A stretch of DNA of 64,000 bases from NCBI GenBank assembly GCA_023014335.1, contig JAECYW010000006.1, positions 1,426,001-1,490,000 of the forward strand, read 5' to 3'. The stretch comes from Galerina marginata. Its lineage: Eukaryota > Basidiomycota > Agaricomycetes > Agaricales > Galerinaceae. Positions within the stretch are counted from its first letter, which is position 1. The number at the start of each line of letters is the position of its first letter. The translations under genes were made by a program, and so were the position numbers. Below are positions 10,122 to 22,719 of the stretch, in pieces. A model generated the notes under the pieces. That model worked only from the letters and a program-made list of their open reading frames with translations, did not search any database and was not told the origin of the DNA.

Positions 10122-12301
10122 TTATTTCGTTTGAGCTTTCGCAACCGCATCTTCAATTAACTGCTTGGCCCGAAGTGACCGGGGCGTAATCGAGCATTTA
10201 AATGGTTTCTTCTGGCTGTTATCGATGCGCATGATCGGTCAGTAATGCTCTATGATGTCTTCATATTGAAACGAACCTGATCATCCCATCTGTATAGCCG
10301 CCATCGATTTCAACCTCTTTGCCCCATTCATCCTTTGCTGTGGTGATATTAAATGTCGCCGCTAATGATGCGATGAAAAGCCATAGCTGTGGGTATGATA
10401 TTATTATTTGTTTCGGAAATGAACTAGGCGATTGGGTGCGGGACCTACCGTCGCGCTTGCAACATATTGCCCAACACAAACTCTGCAGGAGCCACAAGAG
10501 GTTAGCCTCGCTTTCGTAAATCCTGCTTGGATGACAGACCTCCTTCCAAATCCGTAGGCCAACACTCTGTCGTCCTCGTTCAATTGTCCTTCAGCGGTAA
10601 AGAAACGTTCTGGTTTAAACCTCATGGGTTCAGGGTAGATGGTCTCATCATGCGTCATCGCCCTGTCACGACCAACAATGAGATAGCTGTCAAAGCAGCC
10701 TGACGAAAAACGACAATCTCACCAGATGTTTGAGAAGACGGCCGTCCCTTTGATTAGCAAAACCTGTCAGCGTCAGTACACCGTTGAAAAATCATAGACT
10801 CGACCTTTCGGGATGAAATATCCCTTGTACACGTCGTCGCTTGATGTGAAATGCGGGACACCTATTGGACCTGGGGGCCTCCAGCGAAGCAGTTCGCGAT
10901 ACATTGCCTCTGTATATGGCATTGATTCGCGGTCGCTGTAGTCTGGGAGTCGGTCTGAGCCTACAACGCGGTCAATTTCTTCCTGCGCCTTTTTCTGGAT
11001 GTCTGGGTTTATGACCATGGCGTAGAAGAAAGACTTGGTCGCAGCGATTGCCTTGGATGGAGGTATTTGAATCTCACCCTTACTCGGAAACGAAAAAAAC
11101 TAACGGTATCAGCGCCAGCTGGAACGGAGCCACGGTGATGGTTCAACTTTCCTTTGAGTTGTACTTGGTCACATGAGCAGGAGTGCACTTACCGCTGTAA
11201 ACTGTAGCAGCTATCTTTTCTGTGGCAATTGCTTCTTCCTCTGTCGCGTTGCCCGATGCATCCCTCTCCAGGAATGACGTGACGAAAGAAGGCTTTGCTG
11301 TTCCTTCTGCCTGGAAAAAATGTCTTCTCAGCACAGGGAGGCACGATTCAACTAGAACGCACCAAAGCCTTTCTACAGTATTCCATGGGGAGCCGTTGCG
11401 TTTTCTCCGTCATCTTGCGGATCTCGGCGGCAAATTTCTGGGTCCCTATCACAGGTGGAATTCGGCAAAGGATTGGGAATATGTTGAGCAGTGTAGCGCC
11501 TGGAACTAGCAACGAATTTCCAAGTCTTTGCCCCTTCTCGGCTACATCGATAAATGGGTCTTCAAAGGACTCGACGTCGTACCCATACATTGTGGCCATA
11601 GGAATAGAGATAGATAACCTGGGTTGATGGTTGGAAATCAGTTTCGACTACAACCATTTCGCTTCAAGGGACGCACATCTTACAATGCCCCTCAAAATCA
11701 TCGGGGTTGGATAGCAGATCCCCGAGAAAATCGTGGACCTTACGCGTTTGGATGGGTTGGTAAAATGTTGCCGATTTGCGATTGAAGGTTTGCTGACATA
11801 TCTTGCGGTGGTACCTCCAGGTTTCACCGTAGTCCATGAGGCCGATATTAAAGTCCCAACCCATCCTAGCGGCGAAGGTCAGCCTATAATTCGTACTGAA
11901 TTCACCTACTCACAAGTTCACGATAGGTATAGTCGGCCTTCCCGAATAGATCTGCGACTTCTTCTCAAGCAAAGCATCTGCATCTTCGCGGTTGTTGAGG
12001 ATGAGAATTTGACTGCCAAGAGCGGAACCGAACAAGATGTCACCTACAGACATAGTCAATATTGGTGCAGTCAGATCACGAAAACGGCGACCATACTTTC
12101 GTAAACCTTGCCCCAGTTGCAGTATGCTCTCCATGGACTTGCCGTTGGAAAATCGAATAGATTCCCGACAATGGGCCATCCTTTAGGGCCTGGTGGATAT
12201 GGGGTAGTCGCTCTACGGCTGGTCCAGACTTGGGCGACCTTGAACGAGACAAAAATTCCGGCGAAAAAGCAAGCAAATTCGATGAGCCCAAGGGTAGTCA
12301 T
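10122..12301 (-). CDS. Cytochrome P450 monooxygenase
   Basis: Twelve exons join to 514 aa: 12301-12097, 12043-11914, 11865-11677, 11618-11363, 11310-11193, 11118-11105, 11051-10805, 10747-10723, 10662-10540, 10482-10449, 10386-10277, 10215-10122. An N-terminal membrane anchor precedes the proline hinge PYPPGPKGWPIVGN. The oxygen-binding I-helix AGADT is at ~300-304, the ExxR motif in YRELLRW at ~357-360, and the haem loop FGRRVCVGQ places the axial Cys at ~438. The pattern is that of the large Agaricomycete class II (ER-bound, reductase-dependent) P450 families often linked to secondary metabolism or xenobiotic breakdown; the substrate cannot be told. Exons of 14, 25 and 34 nt make it easy to misannotate. 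All key residues are present. Confidence 0.93.
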
Positions 12302-13314
12302 CAGTTTCTCGGACGGTCCTTGCGCAAATACCCCTATTACTTATAGGTTTCTGATATTTCTTTGGTCTGTGTCTTTTCCCGGTACCTGCCTTGAGATTTA
12401 CTTCCGTTGGAGTAAGTGAGTCGATCGGACGAATTTGGAACCTGCTCTCCGAAACTGCGGGGTTGCAGACCCTCTTGATAAGGGTTTTTCTCCGGAAGAA
12501 GAAAGTTCTTCGCCAGACCTGCCAATGTGTGCTCACTGTGCAGGGTCAAGTATTTGGGCATTGCCTGGTCCAACGACGTCACGGCATTGTCGTCATGTAT
12601 GCAAACCCAACTCATGACCCATTTCTGGACTACAAAAGAACCTCAAGTATATTTTCGGGCGATATCGACCATTTGGGGAGTAGCAGGGCCACTTAGAACG
12701 GTGTGCACTGCCAGAATTTCGCCATAACTTGTGGGAGTGCGGCGTCGGAAGATGATTCTTATCATCCACGTTGGAGCCCGAGGATATGTATCTGGCAATC
12801 TGACAGTTTATTCGAACAGCATACGCTATCGAACGCAGGTACAGCGTACCACGATTTCTCGGCATGACAGTCCCTACATGTCAAATAACATATAGACGTT
12901 TTCTCTGAGGCCAGATCGTCAGGAGTAGTAAGGGCGTTATGTCGTTTACCTCAAATCCGTCATTTACCAAAAAGAACAGCTGAGTGGAAATCAAATTCTG
13001 GAAAGGATGGTAGGCGAAGGACGGGTTAATCTTATCTTGAGCGATCTCATTGAATGTGAGATCATGTTTGTAACGATTCCAAGGAAAAGCGTGCTGGCCT
13101 CGTTGTTCTGTCAAATAATTTATGATCCCTTTCATGAAATTCCTTGTGCCTCGTTCGGGAGTGATGTAATTGCAATTTAAAGAGGTGAAAATGCAATGGA
13201 ACAATTAAAAATATATCCTTGAAAGTAATAAAAAACCCAGAGCGTGGCAGGCAAGCCCATGAGATTGTTCAGATAATACATATCGGCGGAAAAAGAGGAA
13301 TCAGGGAATGGGAA
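12302..13314. other. Intergenic, upstream of the P450
   Basis: About 1 kb between the P450 start and the 3' end of the F-box gene. Several open frames of 60-110 codons occur on both strands and overlap one another; none forms linked exons or resembles a family. Nothing else was seen. Confidence 0.45.
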
Positions 13315-15114
13315 TTACTCCAATTTGAACTGAATAGGATAGGACTTCTCTTGTGTTCTGTCTTTCCAGACCATGCTCTCGATCTTTCCTTTGTAGTTCT
13401 TACTCCATCCAACATGTTCCCAGAGCTCGTAAGGTTGAAATTGACGCGGATAGACGAGTTCCTGCGTAGTCCAAAAGAGGAGGGTGATACTGTGGGATAG
13501 GAAGAACGCCCGGTTTTCTCCTCCATATCTCAGGATGTCAGACGACTTGGAGTGTCTGCAAAACATGAGTTTGCCCTTAGGCGAGTGACCAAGTGTTTCT
13601 GAGGCGTAGACTATGTCAACCTCAGGGATTCCCAAGACGATCGGGTTCGACAGTATATCCGTCATGTCTTTATTGTCCAAGAACATGTCGATGATGGTTA
13701 ACCTGTCCAGGTGACACCCTGAGCGAGAAAGGAATTCGATAAGGAGGACGGAGTCTCGTTCGCTTCGGAATGGGTATACGGGGCCCATGATGGGCGGGCT
13801 AATTTCTAGCTCCCGCAGGTTGGACATGGTGAAGCAACTCAACACAGCATAAGGGCCTGGCCGAGGACATTCGCGAAGGGAGAGTTTGGTCAGCTTCGGA
13901 AGGTTCGTTTGAGGTTCTGAGAGAACGCCAAGCTGTGGTAAGGCCATGGTCGAATTGATCCCCACCAGAGAAATGTCTGTCGCTCCAGTGCATTTTCGGA
14001 TGAAGTTGACAAGATTATGGAAAGGGAAATCCTTGGTGATGTGGATGGTTTTGAGAGAGGCGATGGGAAGCTCGTTAACATCGATTTTTCCAAGAGGGCC
14101 TTCAACGAGATAGAAACGCCGAAGGGACGGGAACGTACCAAGCCAGCCTGGTAGACTGTACTGACGGTCCACGAGTTCAGTACGCAGTTCAAGAGCCTCG
14201 ACACGAGCAAATAGAATTTTCTTTGGGGTTTCTTGAAGTGAATCCGGGTTAAGGAGTTCGTCTAGCTTTTGTAAGAGAGCTTTGTTGAACTGTATTGACA
14301 GCACCTTGCACCGTTCGGCGTACTTGGAATTGAAGAAAAGTCCAAGCGTCGCTCGTTCTTCTTTTTCCTCCTTACACAAATTGAATACGTTGACGCGGTT
14401 ACTATGTAAGCAGGAGATATCGCTTGGTGCAATATGGAGGAAGAGTGGAGTCGTATTCCCAGAGAGTCCAAGCCAGTGTTGAATGAAGCGGGCGCATGGC
14501 CGACCTTGCCCAGACGGATTTGGCATGACGGATACACGATTCCATAAGGTGCAGGTATCGAGAGCAACCCTACGCCAGCGTTGGTTTACAGCAAGGAAGA
14601 TGAAGGGTACTTTGCCATGAGAAGGAGTCAAGAATGGGTCCGAAGGAAGTGTGATGAGTGGCGGAGAAGCGATGTTGTTCCTCATTGACCATGGGTGTCC
14701 AAGGCTCTCCATTTCATCCTCGTAGAAAGCATGGTAGTTGTTGCCATAGGTAGCTGCACAAATGAGAAATATATAGCGAAGGACGTCGTCACAGAGTATA
14801 TCAATTGGACGAATCCCAAAGTGTACCTAGGAAATAAACCCAAGTGTTCAAGGAACCGTATATGGGAAAAAAAGTCCAAGACTAACCGTATACCCCGTGG
14901 TCGCGACTTTAGGGTCAGCATTCTTTACGACCTGGTACTCGCCAACTTCGCGAGGGGAGATTTTGGGTCTAACTCTAAGGAGGCTACAATCGTGATCGCC
15001 AATAAGGTGTACTTCGGGCCAAGCAGGCTCAAAAACCCGGCCCTCGATAACTTGATCGGTGGACATGCTGGGGGTCGAATTATAGGAACGGAAAGAAGGG
15101 CGGAGTGGGGACAT
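13315..15114 (-). CDS. F-box-like protein with LRR-type C-terminal region
   Basis: Two exons (15114-14887 and 14826-13315) split by a 60-nt intron give 579 aa. The F-box-like helix set (PIDILCDDVLRYIFLIC) lies at ~residues 80-100, followed by the usual NQRWRRVALDTCTLWNRV, in which the trailing Trp-containing helix ends the domain. The rest is long, Leu-rich and irregular, as in Agaricomycete F-box proteins that act as substrate receptors of SCF ubiquitin ligases. The first exon carries a segment without clear homology. The ATG at 15114 was chosen because an upstream in-frame codon is TTG, not ATG. The substrate is unknown. Confidence 0.85.
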
Positions 15115-15975
15115 TGAGTGGATGACCGCATGAGAAACCTGCGAGGCGGCCAATTTATAGCAGAGGGAGTGCGCTTAGGCATTGAATTTTCGGGCAGACG
15201 GGGGACGATTTGGAGTGGCCCCATGAAAAAGCGGGTGCACAGCCTGGAGGCAAAGCGATATGAAGCCACTCACAAACCGCATGTCGCAATTCCAACCTCA
15301 TTGGCATTAAAAAATAGAGTCCTTCCGAGGCTCGAAAAAGAACGCGTCAGCAAAGAAGGAGAAAAAGAAGGGGTGTCCCAGGTCCATAAACTGAGGACAA
15401 ACAGAGGAGGGAGTCCAAGGAACACTTCAAAATCGTCCCAGATAATTGAGGCTTGCTTAGCCTTCCAAAGTAGGGTTGCCAGTAACAGGTCAAGATACGG
15501 CCATAAGTTTCGCGAGACAATTCGTGTCGGGCATTTACTTAAAAGTATTGCGCTCGAAGGATGATATCGACGATACCGTACATTGGTTGAGGAAAGCGGT
15601 TAACAATTGACTACAATTAAGTCGAGCCGTCGAGTTGGGCGGAGTTTATAATAAACTGTTGTTTACATGTTGTTTGTACACTAGTGATTGTCCTCTCAAT
15701 ACCCCAGTTTCTACCGGGCTTAACTAGAAATTTACGGGGGGCATTCGATGGTGCACCTCCATTTTACAGCCGTTTTTTGGAATGTGGAACATAGTTTTAT
15801 ACGAGCTATGAAGGAATCATTATTTTAATGTAATCTCCATCATTTTCCTCCCAAAAAGGCAGCACCAAGCCAAACAAACAGCACCAAAGAACGCGTCCAG
15901 AAATAAATATTGCGTCGCGCGATTTTTTTCACGCAACTTTTTGCCTCTTCCACAATTTTCTAGAACGACCTCAGA
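15115..15975. other. Divergent promoter region between the F-box gene and peroxiredoxin
   Basis: No gene was recognised. The F-box gene reads left and the peroxiredoxin reads right. A TATAAAT on the minus strand serves the former. The right half is AT-rich. Confidence 0.5.
15153..15159 (-). promoter_or_regulatory. Candidate TATA box of the F-box gene
   Basis: TATAAAT on the minus strand, 38 bp from the ATG at 15114. Short leader spacing is common in fungal genes. Supported by position only. Confidence 0.4.
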
Positions 15976-16982
15976 ATGGTTGCCCTCGTCCAACGTCCCG
16001 CACCTATTTTCAAAGCTGAGGCGGTTGCTGACGGTCTCTTTGTCAATGTTTCCTTAGAGAAATATCTTGGCCAATGGTACGAAAATTTCGCTGCTGTACA
16101 AACAACGCGAAACCGTGTTAATGGGCGATACGTAGGGTTGTGCTCTTGTTCTATCCAATGTATGTGCCCTCTCACTAGTCTGTAGTTCCATTGCCTGTGT
16201 CCTAATGCATTGTCGATAGGGACTTTACCTTCGTCTGCCCCACGTAAGCAAGCTTTTCTGATAGCTTTTTTGCACCCCGTACTTACCTTGCTGAAGGGAA
16301 ATTCTCGCTTTCAATGACGCACTTTCAACGTTCAAGGAGCTTAACACCGCCGTCTTAGGTACGCTTCTACCGCCACTATCACTCCCCGGCAGCCAGGTCA
16401 CATTCAACTAGGTGTCTCCACCGATTCCAAGTTCTCCCACTTCGCATGGGCCACTCAAACACGAAAGGAGGGTGGCTTAGGGCCCAATCTCCATCTCCCA
16501 CTCATCGCAGATAGGAGCATGAACATCTCAAGGGATTACGGCGTTCTCCTCGAGGACGAGGGTATTTCACTGAGGGGGTTGTTTATTATCGATCCAAAAG
16601 GAATTTTACGGTATGTCGTATTTTCTTCATTTGGTTCTTCGGCCAATGCTTTTTGTCCTGATAGGCAAATCACCGTGAATGACCTGCCCGTTGGACGCTC
16701 AGTCGATGAGACTATCCGCCTGATTAAAGCATTCCAATTTACTGTTCGTTGTCTTCTTTTAGTTACCAGTTTTGCGTTTCCCTGACATTCAATTGCTGAT
16801 AGGATGCTCACGGTGAAGTTTGCCCTGCCAACTGGACGGAAGGCTCGAAGACCATCAAAACGGATCCAGTCGCTAAGCTCGAATACTTCGCTGCGGTCTC
16901 TGGCACTTCCAACGGTGATACCAATGGGCATGCAAACGGCGACACTAACGGCGTAGCCAAGAAGCGCGCCCGCGTCGAGTGA
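15976..16982 (+). CDS. Typical 2-Cys peroxiredoxin
   Basis: Seven exons (15976-16076, 16136-16159, 16220-16243, 16297-16358, 16412-16610, 16665-16743, 16803-16982) give 222 aa. The peroxidatic Cys is in [10 protein letters not shown] (residue 48) and the resolving Cys in HGEVCPANW (~170). [22 protein letters not shown] and [18 protein letters not shown] are family landmarks. The enzyme reduces hydrogen and organic peroxides with thioredoxin as electron donor, usually in the cytosol. The C-terminus keeps the EYFAAV segment linked to over-oxidation sensitivity, then adds an unusual Asn/Gly/Asp repeat and a basic KKRARVE end that could act as a nuclear signal (inference). Two exons are only 24 nt long. 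Confidence 0.95.
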
Positions 16983-18440
16983 AAATGAATATCGCTTACC
17001 CTCCAACTCACTGGATCCCTTCCTATATTTTATTGATCATACCCTTGTTACATATTAACCCTCTGATAGCTCCATCAACGATTCGATTTTATCTGTTCAC
17101 ATCACTTGGTAGACCACATCATCTTGAAGCATTCCAGGATCTCACTCGCATTGTCCCATATACATCCCACAGCATCATACAATGATGCACCATCACTTCT
17201 TGTACATAGTCCATATCATTTTGGTTCTTCGTATTATTTTCTCGCGTTTTGTCGACTTAGAATAGAACGCATGGCACACTAGATTATTATAAAAATAAAT
17301 ATCCAACTTCCATACATCATACTCTGAGTCGGAGATCATTCCTATCTGTCATGGCACGTCTTGGGCTAACCTTCACTTCCTATCTCTTGAAGGCAGTCGC
17401 GGTTTGGTCGCGGTACAGGACTATATCATAGGAGCGTGGCACATCACGCATTCCACTAATTTGTGTACTTCAACCTCGCCAATTAGTGTATTTTCCCCCG
17501 AATGGACTCTAATTGCATGGTCTGCGTATTTTTTTAAAGTTCAGATTCGGAGGCCTTCCTACTGACTTCGTGTTCGCATAGAGTTTGCCAGTGAAATGAG
17601 AAAATATAATGGGGTGCAGAACAAGTGCCGAGCTCAAAGCTAAAACTCAAAGCGGACTAAAAATTGGCAAATTTGAATTATAAAAACCGCACTTTTCAAA
17701 GACTTGAGGTAAGGAGATTTGAGAAAATGCATGCAATATTGCTGGAAGCACCAACCTTGATCAAATCTAATCGAAGTCTACCTGTCCAAATTTGGATGTA
17801 CCTGCCTGATTTATCATGTTTGTATTAGTAAGCTGTTCAAAAGTGGCGTCTCGGGACCTTCCGGTTGGAGCCCTTTGTATCGCCCTCATGATCATCAACG
17901 AAGGCTGGTTGCAACTACCGTCACTGGTAAGTATGGACTTTCCAATCATAATTCAACGGCGGCACCAGGTCAATGTGAGAGATATTGATGATGACTGTCA
18001 CTGATCACTCGATTCCAGGTTAATTATCCCGCCGAAGAATGATCAAGCTAAGAAAACCAGCAACTTCTGATCTGCTTCCTAACTCGCTCCTATGCCCTCG
18101 GAAGCTTTGCAGTGGCTGGAATAGCTACCTTTCCAAGTTCTTTGTGACCACCGTAAGTCCTAGGTAAACCTTGCCTCCAACTTGAAGCTCGTTTCGATCG
18201 CCAATAATTTGGAACGTGCTTGCAACCCGTAACTGCTCCTAGTTGACCCAGGTTCTCGTACTGATGCTCGCCGTCCCAACTGTAACCCTTGAGGACATCT
18301 GCTTTGGTACTTCTTTATTCCATGATCATGAAAACGGCGATGGTAAAATTTCTTGTCAACGGTGAAGGCAAACCCGGCACCGCAGTCGTCTTTATTTAAG
18401 ATGGAAACCTCTGTGGCCTTCTACGGCAAACTGGTGTCGA
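16983..18440. other. Intergenic with possible F-box gene relics
   Basis: The first part is AT-rich 3' flank of the peroxiredoxin. Between about 18050 and 18180 a plus-strand frame reads like a worn F-box start (TSDLLPNSLLC followed by a CSGWNSYLSKF segment) but soon hits stops. It may be the decayed 5' part of the gene at 18441-19677. Low support. Confidence 0.3.
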
Positions 18441-19677
18441 ATGACCATTGTCCACCGAAATATTGAAAGGAGAAAACAACGGGCCACCATGACGGATATG
18501 GCCCAACGCACGTATTCTGGCCCAGTGCCACATAAATTGTGTCATTGTTCATCGCACATAAAGGTCGACGGAATCTTCCCCTGCCTGCCACGCCTTCTAG
18601 CTTCTTCCCCTCGAATACCAGCTTTCTTCGCCGCTCCCATTTCTATGGAGAAAATAATAGGACTGCGTTCCTGCCTACGCTCGCCGTCCCCAGATGAGCA
18701 GAAGCGCTCGAAATTGATGTCGAAGAAAAGCTTAGCTCAGTTGCGGTATGTTAACCCCTGCCAAACTATTCGTACATTCGTTTCCTGATTGTTAAATTAA
18801 CCCTTTTGATTTACAAAGAGCCCATGTAGCACCTACGCTACAGACGCTGGAATTCACTGACCATGATCACTTTATTACCGACCTCGCCACTCTCCCATTC
18901 GCGGCCGCGAAGAAGGTTGCGTTCGTTAGATGGTCTCTCACCTTCGAAGAATGCTTCTACATTCTGTCGAATTGTTCTTCTGCAACGGAAGTCTTTCTGG
19001 AGGCTAGCAACAACACAACACCATCCTTGCCTCCTGGCCCAGTCCAAGACGTCCGCTTGAATAATCTAACGAGCCTCGAGCTGTCATCGGTAGTTCACCC
19101 CATGGAGCTTCTACGTCGACTTACATTACCCAAACTCGAAAGCCTTAAGATCGTCGACGGCGTAGGCGGCTACTGGTACTATAAATCGCCCGAAATGCCT
19201 GCACAGATCATGGAGGACTTCCTGTCTCGGTCAAAATGCCCCCTGCGCTTGCTCTTCGTCGAGGATTTTACCATTACGATGGAGGAGGTCGTGCGGTTTC
19301 TCAGAATACCGGCTGTGCGCGAAATACGAGCAGTGGAATTCAAGTGTGCGCATGTGCTCGAGCGAATGGAAAAACTATTGATTTCCTGTGGGGAAGGCGA
19401 ACGAGTTTTGCGCGGTGTACGGAAAGACGCTGTCATCGCTGGTGATGCGGAGCGCCTTAGGCGGAAGAAAATACTGCACGGAGTGGATTTTAAAGTATGG
19501 CAAAAGAAGGTTGCTCGGTGCATGAACGGTACGGACGACGATGACGAGGAGACGGAGCAAGATGGAGCCTGGGGTCAGTTTGTAGGATCGAAAGCGTTGC
19601 GAGAGGACGAAGAACTTCTGATGGAGTACAGGGGTGGCAAGCTTTGCTCTGGGTGGGATTTTATCATTATGCCTTGA
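18441..19677 (+). CDS. LRR-like C-terminal part of an F-box-type protein, 5' part uncertain
   Basis: A confident 859-nt exon (18819-19677) encodes a Leu-rich region of the type that follows F-boxes in this fungal group, with the recurrent EDFLSRSKCPLRLLFVEDF motif also seen in the other F-box proteins of this window. A canonical intron (18746-18818) links it in phase to an open frame starting at ATG 18441, for 387 aa in all. The upstream exon has no F-box and an odd, Pro/Cys-rich composition, so either its true frame differs or the gene has lost its N-terminus. An acidic run (DDDDEETEQD) lies near the C-terminus. Confidence 0.5.
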
Positions 19678-19947
19678 GTGCAGAGATGAAGGTGCTCGAC
19701 AGCCGAACTTTGTAAATTGCTATCAAGTAGAATCATTGTATCAAATAGAAGTGTCTGTTGAAAATGTCTCTAAAAAATCATTTCATGCAGTTGGAATGCC
19801 GCGAACTTGTCCTTGAAGACGAATTGAGTGATAACCAAGCGAAAGGTTTGAGCGCATCGCTTCAATCTGAAAGGTCTCTGACGGAATAGCATAAATCGCA
19901 GTAAAATATTAAATAAATTGCTCGTGAATAACTCATAAGCCCATCGC

Positions 19948-21125
19948 CTATTGTCTTGCTGCAATGTTGGTGTGTTCTGCCATTTCAGGATCAGAAAGAT
20001 AGGAAAGTGCAGACTCCGATACTGGAGGAGCCGAATGGGCCAACGAATGGCGCACGACAGAATGTTGTACTTGGAATGGGGGAATCGGAACCTGTGGTGG
20101 ATTTTCGTTTCTACTGGGATAGAATTCGTGGTGTAAATCGAGGGAAGGACCAGAATTTTCTCTGCTTCCAAAAATGGCATTATCGGCCTTTTCTTCGTCT
20201 CGCCGTTTTCGTTTCTTGAGATAACGATAGATAAATATCAAGCCGCATAACAGGATTACTGGTCCGATGATACCAAGCGTGATTGCGATCGCGAGCGTGG
20301 CGGGACTTTTTGTTCCCGTAGCATTTACGTCCCGAGACGGATTTGGATGATTAGGGGGGTGAGAAGCTACAGAGTGTTTTGTCTTCGTCGTAGTCGAAAT
20401 AGAGGTCGACAAAAAGGCGGGAGAACTGGACTGGGACACAGTGGACGCATCTGCAGGAGATGGAGAACTTGTAGCGTTTTCTGGAGGAATCGTCGGAGCC
20501 GGCGAAAAAGCGGTGAATTCCGTGAGGACGGAAACGGAGACGGAGACGGAGACGGTCGGTGTTTTGTGCAGAGGATCCAGAGCTGACTTACAGTATCCTG
20601 CATTATTGACCAGAAAGTTACACCATAGAATTAACAAACCTGGGTAATCAACACCTCGTCGGAGGATATGTGCACCATTCTCCTTATCACGGTATGCCTG
20701 GTAAGACTGGGCGGTGAGACAGGCCCTTGAGCGAATGCGAGCTTGAAAGTTACTCACACCAGTGTCAATGATCAGAATACTGCGGTCATACTGTGACATT
20801 CTTGGTTGGTATATCTGACTCGGTTGTTCAACGCGCTAGGGATAGTAAGCGAAGCTTACGCTACGCCAGGGGTCGTCGAGATGCACAAAGCGACAACAGG
20901 AGTAAAAGAGGCCAGGTGGGAAGGAAACGTTGAATTATGATGTCGCTCAACGACAAGAGTACGGCGAAAGTCGAATGGGGGCAGTACTGCGAAGAAGCGG
21001 GGGCGGTCCATTTGTTTAGAGTCTGAGGAACTGTTACATAGCACTGGATATGTGATGCCAGGACCGTTCAGCCCATAGGTCAAAAGTTGATCAGCATCAA
21101 TAGTATGGCGTTGGAGAGAGATCAT
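19948..21125 (-). CDS. Mucin-like single-pass membrane protein, function unknown
   Basis: Exons 21125-20860, 20800-20758, 20706-20640 and 20597-19948 join in phase to 341 aa. The N-terminal half is presumably extracellular, with NSS and NST glycosylation sites. It is followed by a Ser/Thr/Pro-rich stretch that includes a Val-Ser dipeptide run encoded by a GTCTCC microsatellite (near 20530-20560). A strong hydrophobic helix (ATLAIAITLGIIGPVILLCG) precedes a basic stop-transfer YRYLKKRKRRDEEK and a ~85-residue Pro/Ser-rich cytosolic tail. This is the layout of cell-surface sensor-like proteins common in Agaricomycetes. No clear signal peptide was found, so a further 5' exon may be missing. Specific role unknown. 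Confidence 0.6.
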
Positions 21126-22719
21126 GATGATAAAATTGAGAAATCCTGATATCGAAGGCCGCCGTATCGCACGGAGTCCTTCCAATGATCACCGTCGTGA
21201 CAACCATCTTTTTTAGCCCACCCAGCCTCGAGACGTATCTTCACGATTACTCAGAATCGCACCCCAGAAATCAACGAGTACGCAGCTTCAGGCTTTAGGT
21301 TGACGGTCAAAAGAAAAACAGTGGACACATCATGATATCACCCCTGAAAGAACAGGTCTTAGTAAAGAAAGGTCAAAGCATAGCTTGAGCACAGTCCCCA
21401 GAACTGAGAAGTAGACCTGCCACCGACGAAGAGGAGGCGGGGTGGCATCGCCTGAGACGTAGGGGGTCAATGACAAGGAAACGTATATGTATGCATGGGT
21501 CAACGTGGAACAGTGACCACCACTGGGTTTGCATAACGACTCTTCTGAGATCCCACCTCCTCCTCACGCCAGTAATCTCCACGACCGTGATGCGCGGTCT
21601 CTGGCGATCGTTTGGTGCTGTGCCAGTCCTCGGCTTCCAACTTGACCCCCTGGTCCAGATCACCATTCGTCATCAGGTTTTCCATGATACTGGTCCTACT
21701 CGACAGCATTCCAGCTGCTAATTCAGGCTCTTGAATATGCTACCAACGATAACAGAGTGTCGTCGGTGGTTCTACACAGGCAATACGGATAAAAATGAAG
21801 ATTGGGCAATGATTGTAGTCATGGTGGTGTGTGGGTTGTGTGAGCGGTGATTAATTGATTCTGTGACTATGCACTTCCTTCTTTTCAAGTCATCGTCAAA
21901 CGTTTCTTCCCATCCAGCAGCTTCAATTCCGCCATTCTATGGCCATGTTCCAGCGTCGAACATGGGCCATTCTCATTCTGGTGTCGTTTTTCTTCCATGC
22001 CTCTCATTCGCGGACTGGGTGAACCTGAGCAAGGCGACTTGTTGTGAGTTCTTCTCAAGGTTTTGGAAGGAATACTGATTCAGATGAACATAGATCGGGA
22101 TGACTGGACGCCTCGATATTGCTTGAATGTATCAACCTAGAATGAACGCTTCAGAGGAATCCCTTTCTCCGCTCATTCTTGTTCAACCCCAGCTCATCTC
22201 CGCCGTTCGAAAATTCGAATCGAATTCATCCATTGCACTGGAATTGTACGCTCGGCAGCTCTTCTCGGAGCGCCAGCCCCAACTAGTCGCTGCCTCCAGG
22301 CTCTCATTCCTCTCCTACCAGTGTACCGTCGTTCGGCTCAGTTTTTCCAATGACAAAAACTGCAGACTTATTTAATCGCTGGAACCTGGTTGTTGGGCCG
22401 CTTGTGAGTTGGAATAAAATTAAAGACGTTTTGATAGATCTTGCGTTGGCGACATTAATGACCGCTTCCTCAGAATTGGCTTCAGAGGAAGCTTCACATA
22501 ACATATCACTTATCATCGACTTAGCATCAACTGTAGATTTCAAATCTGTATGTCTCGTCGACCCATTAATTCGACTATGAAAAGTGACGATTAGAAGCTT
22601 TGACCAAGATGGTTTTGTTGCAGAAAAATGCGACCACGGGTCCGCAACGGGTCCGAGTCCTTGGTAAATTTCATCCTTTCTTGTTCATTGTGTAATTTCT
22701 AATTGCTAACCGATTCCTT
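21126..22719. other. Stretch without an assignable gene
   Basis: Holds several short open frames. On the minus strand, ATG 21685 opens 62 codons of hydrophilic sequence. On the plus strand, ATG 21939 opens 27 codons that look like a signal peptide but end at TGA with no convincing splice continuation, and 22127-22375 is an 82-codon frame without homology. These may be remnants. Confidence 0.35.

Noticed and set aside
12213..12865. Overlapping minus-strand frames upstream of the P450 as genes
   Set aside because: No homology, mutual overlap, and no consistent exon chain.
21939..22022. Signal-peptide-like 27-codon frame as the start of a secreted protein
   Set aside because: It ends at TGA and every splice continuation tried brought an early stop.
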